In this document: piece after piece, positions 16,790 to 24,031 of the stretch
Position numbering within the stretch: position 1 is the first letter of the stretch
How the letters are laid out: the number at the start of each line of letters is the position of its first letter
NCBI RefSeq assembly: GCF_046557615.1
Contig: NZ_JBKIII010000002.1
Location: forward strand, 806,001-870,000
DNA length: 64,000 nucleotides
DNA from: Haloferax sp046557615
Lineage (GTDB): Archaea > Halobacteriota > Halobacteria > Halobacteriales > Haloferacaceae
Direction: 5' to 3'
The notes under the pieces: model-generated
The model's database searches: none
What the model saw: the letters and a program-made list of their open reading frames with translations, nothing else
What the model was told of the DNA's origin: nothing
Position numbers and translations under genes: made by a program

Positions 16790-17985
16790 ACTGCGTCGTC
16801 CGCGATGCGGATGAGTTCGTTCAGTTTGGCAGTTCGCTCGCCCTGCACCGTGCCCGTCTTGATGAACGAAGCGTCGGTTGCAACGGCGAGGTGTGCGATG
16901 GTCGTATCTTCCGTCTCACCGGAGCGGTGAGAGATAACCGCGTCCATCTCGTTTCGGTTCGCGAGTTCGATTGCATCGAACGCGTCCGAGAGCGTCCCAA
17001 TCTGGTTGGGCTTGATGAGAATGGAGTTTGCGGCACCCACGTCGATTCCGTCCGAGAGGCGCTCGACGTTCGTGACGAACAAGTCGTCGCCACAGATGAG
17101 CGTGCGGTCGCCCACTCGGTCGGTGAGTTGTGCGAAGCCTTCGTAGTCGTTCTCCTCGAGGGGGTCTTCGACGTAGACGAGTTCGTACTCGTCGACGAGC
17201 TCGGCGATATAATCGATTTGCTCGTCGGTCGTCTTCGTCTCGTCACCGTAGTGGTAGACGCCGTCTTCGAACATCTCGGAGGCGGCGACGTCGAGGCCGA
17301 AGCCAATCTCGAAGCCGAGTTCGTCTTCGACATCAGAGACTGCCTCGTCCATCACTTCGAACGCGTCTGCGTCGGAGATGGCTGGCGCCCATGCGCCCTC
17401 GTCACCTTTCGCGGCAGGGACACCACGCTCGTCGAGAATCTCAGACGCGCGTGCGTGGACCTTCGCGTTGGCGAAGACGGCTTCTGCGACGTTCGGCGCA
17501 CCGACTGGTGCGGCGAGGAACTCCTGAATGTTCGTCGCTTCCTTGGCGTGTTCGCCGCCACCGATGACGTTCCCGAGCGGTGTCGGGAAGTTCTCGCCAC
17601 GGAAGGCACCACCGAGGTGCTGGTACAGCGGTGCACCGAGCACGTCGGCACCGGCTTTCGCGGCAGCCATCGAGATTGCGACGGCACTGTTTGCGCCGAT
17701 TTCGGAGAAGTTCTCCGTACCGTCGGCGGCGTGAAGTGCGGCGTCAACCTCACGCTGGTTTCCGGCGTGGACTTCGTCCACGAGCCGGGGGACAGCGTGA
17801 CGGCGTGCTGCGGCGATTGCTTCGGACGGCGGAAGCTCGATTGCTTCGTACTCGCCAGTCGAAGCACCGCTGGGTGCAGCGGCACGGCCGAAGCCACCGG
17901 ACTCGGTGAGTACGTCGGCTTCGACGGTTGGGTTGCCTCGCGAGTCGAGCACGCGACGGAGCGAAACGGATGTGATTCGGGTCAT
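16786..17985 (-). CDS. eno: Enolase
   Basis: A 399-residue phosphopyruvate hydratase that converts 2-phosphoglycerate to phosphoenolpyruvate. Landmarks are RRVLDSRGNPTVEADV at the N-terminus, GAWAPAISD near 200, VEDPLEE near 281 (metal Glu), CGDDLFVTN near 305 (metal Asp), LIKPNQIGT near 330 (catalytic Lys) and SHRSGETED near 360. All catalytic residues are in place. It lies between rpoK and rps2, a gene order typical of haloarchaea. Confidence 0.97.
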   Translation of the reverse strand: MTRITSVSLRRVLDSRGNPTVEADVLTESGGFGRAAAPSGASTGEYEAIELPPSEAIAAARRHAVPRLVDEVHAGNQREVDAALHAADGTENFSEIGANSAVAISMAAAKAGADVLGAPLYQHLGGAFRGENFPTPLGNVIGGGEHAKEATNIQEFLAAPVGAPNVAEAVFANAKVHARASEILDERGVPAAKGDEGAWAPAISDADAFEVMDEAVSDVEDELGFEIGFGLDVAASEMFEDGVYHYGDETKTTDEQIDYIAELVDEYELVYVEDPLEENDYEGFAQLTDRVGDRTLICGDDLFVTNVERLSDGIDVGAANSILIKPNQIGTLSDAFDAIELANRNEMDAVISHRSGETEDTTIAHLAVATDASFIKTGTVQGERTAKLNELIRIADDAV

Positions 17986-17988
17986 ATG

Positions 17989-18162
17989 TTACTTACCCTC
18001 TCGTTTGACGGTGAACGGAAGGACACCTGCATCATACTCTTCGGCGGCGATTAGTATAGGTTCGGTCTGCTCGGTTTCGACGAGTACCGGTGCGCCGTAG
18101 GAGACCTGCAGCGCGCGTGCGCCGAGGATGCGGGCTTTCTCGTAACGGTTGTAGCGCGTCAT
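17989..18162 (-). CDS. rpoK: DNA-directed RNA polymerase subunit K (RpoK/Rpb6)
   Basis: A 57-residue subunit read directly from the minus strand: MTRYNRYEKARILGARALQV, then the rest to ...FTVKREGK. The segment EKARILGARALQVSYGAP is the Rpb6/omega signature that clamps the largest subunit and helps assembly. The ATG at 18162 shares its first base with the rpoN stop (TGATG), so translation is coupled. Three bases separate its stop from the eno start. Confidence 0.96.
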   Translation of the reverse strand: MTRYNRYEKARILGARALQVSYGAPVLVETEQTEPILIAAEEYDAGVLPFTVKREGK

Positions 18163-18356
18163 CATTGGTATGGGGACACGACATCGACGAGATCCTTGTG
18201 CGACACCATCATCCGCCGGCAGCAGGCGCGAGTGACACCGAGGTCGTCGAGGACCTCAGCAGGGTCTTCACCCTCTTCGCGGGCACGGGCTTGGAATTCG
18301 TCCCAATGCTCGCCGATCACTTTACCACACGTGAAACACCGGACGGGAATCATCAT
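18162..18356 (-). CDS. rpoN: DNA-directed RNA polymerase subunit N (RpoN/Rpb10)
   Basis: A 64-residue zinc-binding polymerase subunit. MMIPVRCFTCGKVIGEHWDE holds the first Cys pair (CFTC) and TRACCRRMM the second (CC), as in Rpb10. It starts at 18356, or at the next ATG at 18353. It belongs to the ribosomal operon and is coupled to rpoK. Confidence 0.96.
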   Translation of the reverse strand: MMIPVRCFTCGKVIGEHWDEFQARAREEGEDPAEVLDDLGVTRACCRRMMVSHKDLVDVVSPYQ

Positions 18357-18368
18357 GGGTGAATCACC

Positions 18369-18767
18369 TCAGCGGTAAGATTTCTGGTAACGAGCCCGTG
18401 CGCCCGGTCCGCCCCACTTCTTGGATTCGGACTGGCGAACGTCGTTGACCAGCAGCGAACGGTCGAACTCCATGTACGCATCGCGGAGTTCAGCGTCGTT
18501 CAGATGCTGCACCAGCCCGCGTGCGAGTGCGGTTCGGACTGCGTCGGCCTGACCGGCCACGCCGCCACCGCTGACACGCACGTCAATGTCGACTTTCGAA
18601 CGGAGGTCCTCGCCTGCGATGCGGAAGGGTTCCAGCATCTTGAGGCGGGCCATTTCGGGTTCGACGAGTTCGACTGGCTGGGAATTGATACGGACGCGCC
18701 CTTCACCCTCGCGCACGGTTGCGCGGGCGATGGCGGTCTTCTTTTTCCCGGACGTGTTCGTTACCAT
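18369..18767 (-). CDS. rps9: 30S ribosomal protein S9
   Basis: A 132-residue S9 with the KKTAIARATVREG N-terminus, the glycine-rich VSGGGVAGQADAVRTALARG region and the conserved basic tail ARARYQKSYR that reaches the decoding site. Its start overlaps the rpl13 stop by seven bases. Confidence 0.97.
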   Translation of the reverse strand: MVTNTSGKKKTAIARATVREGEGRVRINSQPVELVEPEMARLKMLEPFRIAGEDLRSKVDIDVRVSGGGVAGQADAVRTALARGLVQHLNDAELRDAYMEFDRSLLVNDVRQSESKKWGGPGARARYQKSYR

Positions 18768-19198
18768 GTGACGTTAGCACCCAGTTTCTCGGAGACCTCT
18801 CCGAGGGTGATGAACTTGATGTTCGAGAGGCGGTCCAGCGACGTTTCGTCGAGCATCACGCCGTCTTCGTCGAACGGATTGCCGACGTAGACGCGGACGT
18901 TCTCGAACGCTTCGCGACCGCGGGGCTTCTTGTACGGTACCATTCCGCGAACGGCGCGCTTGAAGATTCGGTCGGGACGCTTGGGGTAGTATGGACCCTG
19001 GTCCGAACCGATTTCAGTGCGCTTGCGGTAGACACCCATCACGTCCTCTTCCGAGCCCGTGATGACGGCGTCTTCTGCGTTGATGATTGCGACCTTCTCG
19101 CCATCCATCGCACGCTGTGCGACTTCCGAAGCGACACGGCCGAGGATGCAGTTACGTGCATCGACAACCACGTCAGCGTCGAATTCGGCGAGACTCAT
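18761..19198 (-). CDS. rpl13: 50S ribosomal protein L13
   Basis: A 145-residue L13. It has VVDARNCILGRVASEVAQR near the N-terminus and FKRAVRGMVPYKKPRGREA in the middle, both signatures of the L13/L13Ae family. Its start overlaps the rpl18e stop by four bases. Confidence 0.97.
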   Translation of the reverse strand: MSLAEFDADVVVDARNCILGRVASEVAQRAMDGEKVAIINAEDAVITGSEEDVMGVYRKRTEIGSDQGPYYPKRPDRIFKRAVRGMVPYKKPRGREAFENVRVYVGNPFDEDGVMLDETSLDRLSNIKFITLGEVSEKLGANVTW

Positions 19199-19545
19199 CG
19201 AATCACCCGTACGTTAGACCCATCGGGGTTTTGTTCAGCGAGTTGTTCCAGCGTCACGGTGTCGCCGACCTGCTCGATCTTCTTGCGAGCGGTGGACGAA
19301 AAGTCCACAGCAGCGACTGTGACGTTCTTCTGCAGCACACCGCTCCCCAGCACTTTGCCGGGTACGACGACGGTTTCGTCTTCCTTAGCGTATCGCTCGA
19401 TGCGACCGAGGTTGACTTCCGCGTGGGTGCGCCGTGGCTTTTCCAGACGGTCCGCGACATCCTGCCAGACGTTGGCGCCGGACTCACGCGAGACCGCCTT
19501 CAGCTCGGCGATGAGACTGTTGAGTCTCGGGTTCGTCTTACTCAT
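19195..19545 (-). CDS. rpl18e: 50S ribosomal protein L18e
   Basis: A 116-residue archaeal/eukaryal-type L18e (L15-like fold), beginning MSKTNPRLNSLIAELKAVSR and containing EDETVVVPGKVLGSG. It is the first protein gene after tRNA-Leu(CAG), which lies 26 bases upstream on the same strand, so the tRNA and ribosomal genes may share a transcript. Confidence 0.96.
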   Translation of the reverse strand: MSKTNPRLNSLIAELKAVSRESGANVWQDVADRLEKPRRTHAEVNLGRIERYAKEDETVVVPGKVLGSGVLQKNVTVAAVDFSSTARKKIEQVGDTVTLEQLAEQNPDGSNVRVIR

Positions 19546-19571
19546 TGTGTACCTCTAGAGAGAAAGCGGAG

Positions 19572-19656
19572 TGCAGGGAGCAGGATTTGAACCTGCGAAC
19601 TCCTATGAGACAGCGCCCTGAACGCTGCGCCTTTGGCCAGACTTGGCTATCCCTGC
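19572..19656 (-). tRNA. tRNA-Leu (anticodon CAG)
   Basis: 85 nt on the minus strand. The acceptor GCAGGGA pairs with TCCCTGC and the discriminator is A. The anticodon stem CAGCG/CGCTG carries loop TTCAGGG, giving CAG. The extra arm is long, as in class II tRNAs, and the T-arm is GCAGG-TTCAAAT-CCTGC. It sits between rpoD and rpl18e, a placement known in other haloarchaea. Confidence 0.95.
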
Positions 19657-19797
19657 TCGCATTCCGCTTTACTTCATGCCCCGTAAAAACACCTTCGGTC
19701 CGACCCGATTCCGTCGTGCGGTCGGCTCTCACGGTGGAGAGCGCGGCCGCTTTCGGGCGGGGCGAACCTCGGTGTGTGTACGGGGCAGTAATCATAC

Positions 19798-20580
19798 TTA
19801 CAGTGCGACCTTTTCTTCGAGTTCTGCGGCGCGGTCACCAAGGGAGGCGACTGCGCGGCGCACTAACTCGTCCACGGTGAACGAACCGTCCGTCTCAACA
19901 CTGAAGACGAACGCGCCCGGCACGTCGTGCACTTCGACTTCCTTGCCGGGGTATCGGTTCGTTAGGTCATTTCCGAACTCGTCGGTGACCACGAGGTCGC
20001 CGTCTTCGGCATCCTCGTCGTCCGCGTGTTCTGCGGCGGCTTCTTCGATGACGCCGCGAAGAATGTTCGGCTCCTGTTCATCGAACTCACCGGCATCGCC
20101 GATGACCTCGACACGCTGAAGGTGTCGGTAGCCAACGGAGACGCCGCCTTGGTTCTTTGCGTGGTCTTTCCCGTAGCCGAGGACGGCGTCGGCCTCGAAT
20201 TCGAGGCGCTGGCCTTCCTTCAGCTCGATAATCGGGACGTTCTCGTCCGCGGGGACGACCATGTCGTCTGCGGACTCGATGTCCCCAGAGTATGCGGTCG
20301 CTGGCCCATCGACTTCGAGCGCGACGGTGACAGCGTCACCAGGCTCGAACTCGTCGAGGGGCGTCGTGAACGGAACCAGACCAAGTCGGAGTCCGATCAT
20401 CTCGTCGAACATGACCGACGTGTTCTCGACGAATCGAACGGTGTCGATAGAGAACGTCGGTACGTCGGCGACCATCGCCCGGCGAATGCCGTTAGCTAAC
20501 GCGGGCGTCAGCCCACGCACGGCGAATCGGGCGCGTCGGTCTTCGCGTTCGATGAACGTGACCTCGAAGTCGTTTGCCAT
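19798..20580 (-). CDS. rpoD: DNA-directed RNA polymerase subunit D (RpoD/Rpb3-like)
   Basis: A 260-residue alpha/Rpb3-type subunit that forms the assembly platform with subunit L. The N-terminus has FEVTFIEREDRRARFAVRG; LANGIRRAMVADVPTFSID near 30 is the dimerisation helix signature. No clear Fe-S cysteine set is present in the insertion domain: no Cys cluster is visible in the translation. It follows rps11 by six bases and is last in the rps13-rps4-rps11-rpoD unit. Confidence 0.95.
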   Translation of the reverse strand: MANDFEVTFIEREDRRARFAVRGLTPALANGIRRAMVADVPTFSIDTVRFVENTSVMFDEMIGLRLGLVPFTTPLDEFEPGDAVTVALEVDGPATAYSGDIESADDMVVPADENVPIIELKEGQRLEFEADAVLGYGKDHAKNQGGVSVGYRHLQRVEVIGDAGEFDEQEPNILRGVIEEAAAEHADDEDAEDGDLVVTDEFGNDLTNRYPGKEVEVHDVPGAFVFSVETDGSFTVDELVRRAVASLGDRAAELEEKVAL

Positions 20581-20586
20581 GGTAAT

Positions 20587-20976
20587 TTACAGTCGGCTGT
20601 TTTTCGGCGCGCGCGTCCCGTCGTGCGGGATAGGCGTCACGTCCTCGATACGGCCGATTTCGAGACCGGCACGGGCGAGGGCGCGAATCGTAGCTTGTGC
20701 GCCGGGTCCTGGGCTCTTGTTCAGGTTGCCACCAGGGCCACGGACTCGGACGTGAAGGCCCGAGATGCCTGCGGCCTTAATCTGGTCGGCGACGCTCTCT
20801 GCCATCTGCATGGCGGCGTACGGAGACGCCTCGTCACGGTTCTGCTTGACGACCGAGCCACCAGACGATTTGACGACCGTCTCGGCACCGGTGATGTCAG
20901 TGACCGTGATGAGCGTGTTGTTGAACGATGCGTGGACGTGGGCGATTCCCCACTTGTCGGATTCAGATTCGCTCAT
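20587..20976 (-). CDS. rps11: 30S ribosomal protein S11
   Basis: A 129-residue S11. HASFNNTLITVTDITG near residue 15 and RVRGPGGNLNKSPGPGAQA near 77 are family signatures, and the tail PIPHDGTRAPKNSRL is conserved. Its start overlaps the rps4 stop by four bases. Confidence 0.97.
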   Translation of the reverse strand: MSESESDKWGIAHVHASFNNTLITVTDITGAETVVKSSGGSVVKQNRDEASPYAAMQMAESVADQIKAAGISGLHVRVRGPGGNLNKSPGPGAQATIRALARAGLEIGRIEDVTPIPHDGTRAPKNSRL

Positions 20977-21500
20977 TCTTGAGCCTCCGCGCGTTCAGGG
21001 TGCAATTCGTCCGAGAGCGGCGACGTCTCGTCGAAGCTCACGGAGTCCTCTTCAGAGACCTCGACCTTACGCGAGGGGACCGTCGAGCGGGCACCGTTGA
21101 TCGTCACGTGACCGTGAACGATGAACTGGCGTGCCTGCTGCGGGGTCGATGCGAGACCCTTGCGGTAGGCGATGGTCTGGAAACGTCGTTCGAGAATGTC
21201 CGTCACGTCGAGACGCAGGGTCTGCGAGATGTCGTCATTCTCTCCGAGAATGCCGTAGCGGCGGAGACGAGCCATAAACTCGTCGCCGAGTGCTTCGGCT
21301 TCTTCGACGTCACCCTCTGCTTCGCCGAGGAGGCGTCGGGCCTCACGGCGAATGTTACGCAGTTCAGACTGTGCGCGCCAGAACTCCTCTTTCGTCTGGA
21401 GGCCGTAGCGCGAAAGCATGTCTGCTTCCTGGGCGATACGCTCGCCCTGGAACGGGTGGTTGGGGGTTTCGTAGAATTTCGTGTTGTTGCCGGTCGTCAT
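20973..21500 (-). CDS. rps4: 30S ribosomal protein S4
   Basis: A 175-residue archaeal S4 with the S4 RNA-binding module RRFQTIAYRKGLASTPQQA and RQFIVHGHVTINGARSTVPS. The N-terminus ETPNHPFQGERIAQEADMLS is the archaeal form. Coupled by a four-base overlap to both rps13 and rps11. Confidence 0.97.
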   Translation of the reverse strand: MTTGNNTKFYETPNHPFQGERIAQEADMLSRYGLQTKEEFWRAQSELRNIRREARRLLGEAEGDVEEAEALGDEFMARLRRYGILGENDDISQTLRLDVTDILERRFQTIAYRKGLASTPQQARQFIVHGHVTINGARSTVPSRKVEVSEEDSVSFDETSPLSDELHPERAEAQE

Positions 21501-21997
21501 TCTTCGAGACCCTCTTTGATCTCCTCGACGTTGACACCGATCGTACCTTCGGTACGACCCGTGGACTTGGTTCGCTGTCCGCGAACCTTCTGTCCACGCT
21601 GGTGACGAACGCCCTTGTAGGAGCTAATCATCTTCATGCGGTTGATGTCATGTCGACGCTTCTCTTCGAGGTCCGTGCCGATGATGTGGTCGGTGTCGCC
21701 GGAGAAGAAGTCCTTCTGTCGGTTAACCATCCACGTCGGGGCGTGGTCCTTGAAGTTTTCGACGACATCGACAACGGAGTCGATCTCGTCTTCGGGAAGC
21801 TTTCCGAACAGCGCCGTTCGGTCTACTTCCGCGGCGTCGGCGATGATGCGCGCTGTGCGCTTGCCGATACCTTTCATGTCCGTCAGACTGCGCTCGACCG
21901 ACTTCGTTCCGTCGAGGTCAGTTTGACCAATACGGATGAAGTAACGGAGGTCTTCTTCCTCCTCGGGTGAGCCGTCCTGTGGTTCTTCTGCACTCAT
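21497..21997 (-). CDS. rps13: 30S ribosomal protein S13
   Basis: A 166-residue S13 with an acidic N-terminal extension (MSAEEPQDGSPEEEEDLRYF). The helix-hairpin-helix LTDMKGIGKRTARIIADAA and the tail region KGVRHQRGQKVRGQRTKSTG contact 16S rRNA. The ATG at 21997 is chosen because the ORF's upstream residues lie in the spacer after tRNA-Ser(GCU), which ends 23 bases before. Confidence 0.96.
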   Translation of the reverse strand: MSAEEPQDGSPEEEEDLRYFIRIGQTDLDGTKSVERSLTDMKGIGKRTARIIADAAEVDRTALFGKLPEDEIDSVVDVVENFKDHAPTWMVNRQKDFFSGDTDHIIGTDLEEKRRHDINRMKMISSYKGVRHQRGQKVRGQRTKSTGRTEGTIGVNVEEIKEGLEE

Positions 21998-22020
21998 GAC
22001 TTTGGGAGTCGATTTGTGAG

Positions 22021-22105
22021 CGTTGCGGCGGGGATTCGAACCCCGGGGGCTTGACGCCACTGAGTTAGCAACCCAGCGCCTTGGGCCAGGCTTGGCTACC
22101 GCAAC
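22021..22105 (-). tRNA. tRNA-Ser (anticodon GCU)
   Basis: 85 nt on the minus strand. The acceptor GTTGCGG pairs with CCGCAAC and the discriminator is G. The anticodon stem CTGGG/CTCAG (one G-T pair) carries loop TTGCTAA, so the anticodon is GCU. A long extra arm and the T-arm CGGGG-TTCGAAT-CCCCG are present. It leads the rps13-rps4-rps11-rpoD unit. Confidence 0.95.
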
Positions 22106-22312
22106 ACTGCGTTTGTAGTTATTTTCGCCCTCATGGACTCGGGGACTACACCCCTATCAGCGATTGCATGCGATACGAAACGGGGACATTACTTAAACAT
22201 CACGAAAGGGCGCTCCTTCCGAGAGGGTCCAACGCACCGTCGCACGGCGGTATTGGTCTGTGGTAGCGTCTCTCAGTAAAGCAATAGATACCAACAGCAC
22301 GTAGTGTTCACA

Positions 22313-22696
22313 ATGGCTTCGACAGAGACCGATTCAGCACCGACAAAGCCCATCCGAATCGAGACGAAAGCCGAACTCGACGAACTCGTCGCCACGCACG
22401 AGCGCGTGCTTCTCGATATCTACACGAAGGGCTGTACGCTCTGTCAGAGCATCGAACCGGTCCTCGGAACGGTCGCCAAAGCGACCGACGTGACGGTCGT
22501 GATGGTCAACCCACAGACCGACATGTCCATCGCCGAAACCTACACCATCCGGAGCGTGCCGACGCTCTTGTTGTTCGAAGATGGTGACCTCGTTGGCCGA
22601 CTCGACGAAGGCTTCCAGGGAGCCCAAGCTATCATCGACTTCATCGACGACCCGAGCGAACACGGGTCAGACCGTCTCAAATCCGCAGAAAAGTAG
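22313..22696 (+). CDS. Thioredoxin-fold protein
   Basis: A 127-residue thioredoxin-like protein. The active site is C-T-L-C (YTKGCTLCQSIEP, near residue 42) rather than CGPC, and the cis-proline loop SVPTLL is near 81. CTLC suggests a shifted redox potential, but the fold and length fit a general cytosolic disulfide reductase. The ATG at 22313 (MASTETDS) is preferred over 22304. The gene is convergent with the TetR gene. Confidence 0.85.
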   Translation: MASTETDSAPTKPIRIETKAELDELVATHERVLLDIYTKGCTLCQSIEPVLGTVAKATDVTVVMVNPQTDMSIAETYTIRSVPTLLLFEDGDLVGRLDEGFQGAQAIIDFIDDPSEHGSDRLKSAEK

Positions 22697-22709
22697 CGTC
22701 TCTGATGCG

Positions 22710-23351
22710 TCAGGACGAAGTCGTGTCTTCGGGCCGTGGCGGGTCTCCCGAGAGGGGCATCACGTTGTCGAGCAAGAAGAAGACGGACTCTCGCATCGCA
22801 TCGACCGATTCCGGTCGCGTCCCGGTCACGCGAACGTCGAGGGCGCGGTAGAGAAACGCCATCAGATTCTCGGCCATCATTTCGGCGTTCATATCGCGGT
22901 AGTTTCCGGCCTCGATTTCGCGTTCGATGAGCGTCTGGACTGTCTCTATCATGTGCGTCTCGATTTCGCCGAACTTCTCGCGGTAGGACTCTTTGTGAAT
23001 CGTCTGGGCGCGAAGCTCGATAATCGTGCGCTGGAATGCGACGACCTCGGGGTCTTCCTGTGAGTCAGAGAAGATGTACGAGACGAACTCACGAATCTCT
23101 GCGTCGGGGTCCTCGGCGCGAGGGTCGATGCTGGCCGCGAAGATGTCGAGAATGTAGTCCAAAAACGCGAGGAGCAGTTCGTCTTTACTCTCGTAATGAT
23201 AGTACAGAAGCGAGGTACTCTTCTCGAACTCGGTGCCGATGTTCTTGATAGACAAATCGGCATAGCCGTGTGTAGCGAGGGCTCGAAGCGTCGCATCCAT
23301 GATGGCCTGTTCTGTCTCGCTTCGGCCAGTGTCTGGTGGTCCGTCGTACAT
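22710..23351 (-). CDS. TetR/AcrR-family transcriptional regulator
   Basis: A 213-residue regulator. The N-terminal TetR helix-turn-helix covers about residues 10-60 (AIMDATLRALATHGYADLSI, then SLLYYHYESKDELLLAFLDY). The C-terminal helices form the ligand and dimer domain (PF13305-like region). It lies downstream on the same strand as the RND exporter genes and is probably their regulator. The inverted repeat at 28276-28291 next to the TATA of the first gene is a candidate binding site. Confidence 0.88.
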   Translation of the reverse strand: MYDGPPDTGRSETEQAIMDATLRALATHGYADLSIKNIGTEFEKSTSLLYYHYESKDELLLAFLDYILDIFAASIDPRAEDPDAEIREFVSYIFSDSQEDPEVVAFQRTIIELRAQTIHKESYREKFGEIETHMIETVQTLIEREIEAGNYRDMNAEMMAENLMAFLYRALDVRVTGTRPESVDAMRESVFFLLDNVMPLSGDPPRPEDTTSS

Positions 23352-23405
23352 AGTCGGTGAAGTTTCGTCGGGTGTGGTCAGTGGTCAGATGGCGATACGA
23401 GACGG

Positions 23406-23855
23406 TTAGGAACTGACTCCATCGTCGGTGTCGAGACGAGTCGTACACCAGTGACAGAAGTCCAGTTCGGGGTCGATTTCTCCCCCACACTGCGGACAGG
23501 TTCGATGCTGTTCGTCGGATTCGTGGGCGACCGACTGCGTACGTGCGACTTTCTTCCACCCAAGGAAGAACGCATCGGCCACGCTGACGAGGCTGACAGC
23601 GAGAACGGGCATGAGGTCAGCGAGCGGCGGCATCGTCGTCCCGTTCGCAACGGCTTCGAGCGCCGACGTTGGGACGAAGACGAACGCAACAGTGAACGCG
23701 AGTACAATCCAGAGGAGTGCGCGACGCCAGCGTCGCAAGTAGAGGTGGCCGAGTCCCGTTATGAGGAGACCGAGAAGCGCCGCGAGGAGCGCGGTGAGCC
23801 ACGGACGAAGCTTCGAGAGTGTGGACATAGTTTGATTCGATTGGTTGTCGGTCAT
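23406..23855 (-). CDS. Membrane protein with C-terminal zinc ribbon
   Basis: A 149-residue protein with about three hydrophobic helices (LTALLAALLGLLITGLGHLY; ALLWIVLAFTVAFVFV; LMPVLAVSLVSVADAFFLGW) and a cytosolic zinc ribbon (CPQCGGEI then FCHWCTTRL, near 121-140). Proteins of this build are common and uncharacterised in haloarchaea. ATGs at 23855 and 23828 are both possible. It sits between the RND exporter and the TetR gene on the same strand; the 176-base spacer 23856-24031 contains no supported gene. Confidence 0.68.
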   Translation of the reverse strand: MTDNQSNQTMSTLSKLRPWLTALLAALLGLLITGLGHLYLRRWRRALLWIVLAFTVAFVFVPTSALEAVANGTTMPPLADLMPVLAVSLVSVADAFFLGWKKVARTQSVAHESDEQHRTCPQCGGEIDPELDFCHWCTTRLDTDDGVSS

Positions 23856-24031
23856 GAGCGTTGCGTTGTGTGCAGCGACGTGGGTTTGGTGTCCCGTGGG
23901 GAGTCCGAGTGCGAATCGGGTGGTTAGAGGCGATGCAGCGATGGTTTGTGAGCGATTCGGGCGTGAGGGGCAGGGGCAACGACCCGAGATGGGCCGAGTT
24001 TCGTGGGCGATGGAGGGGGCGGAGGGATGCG

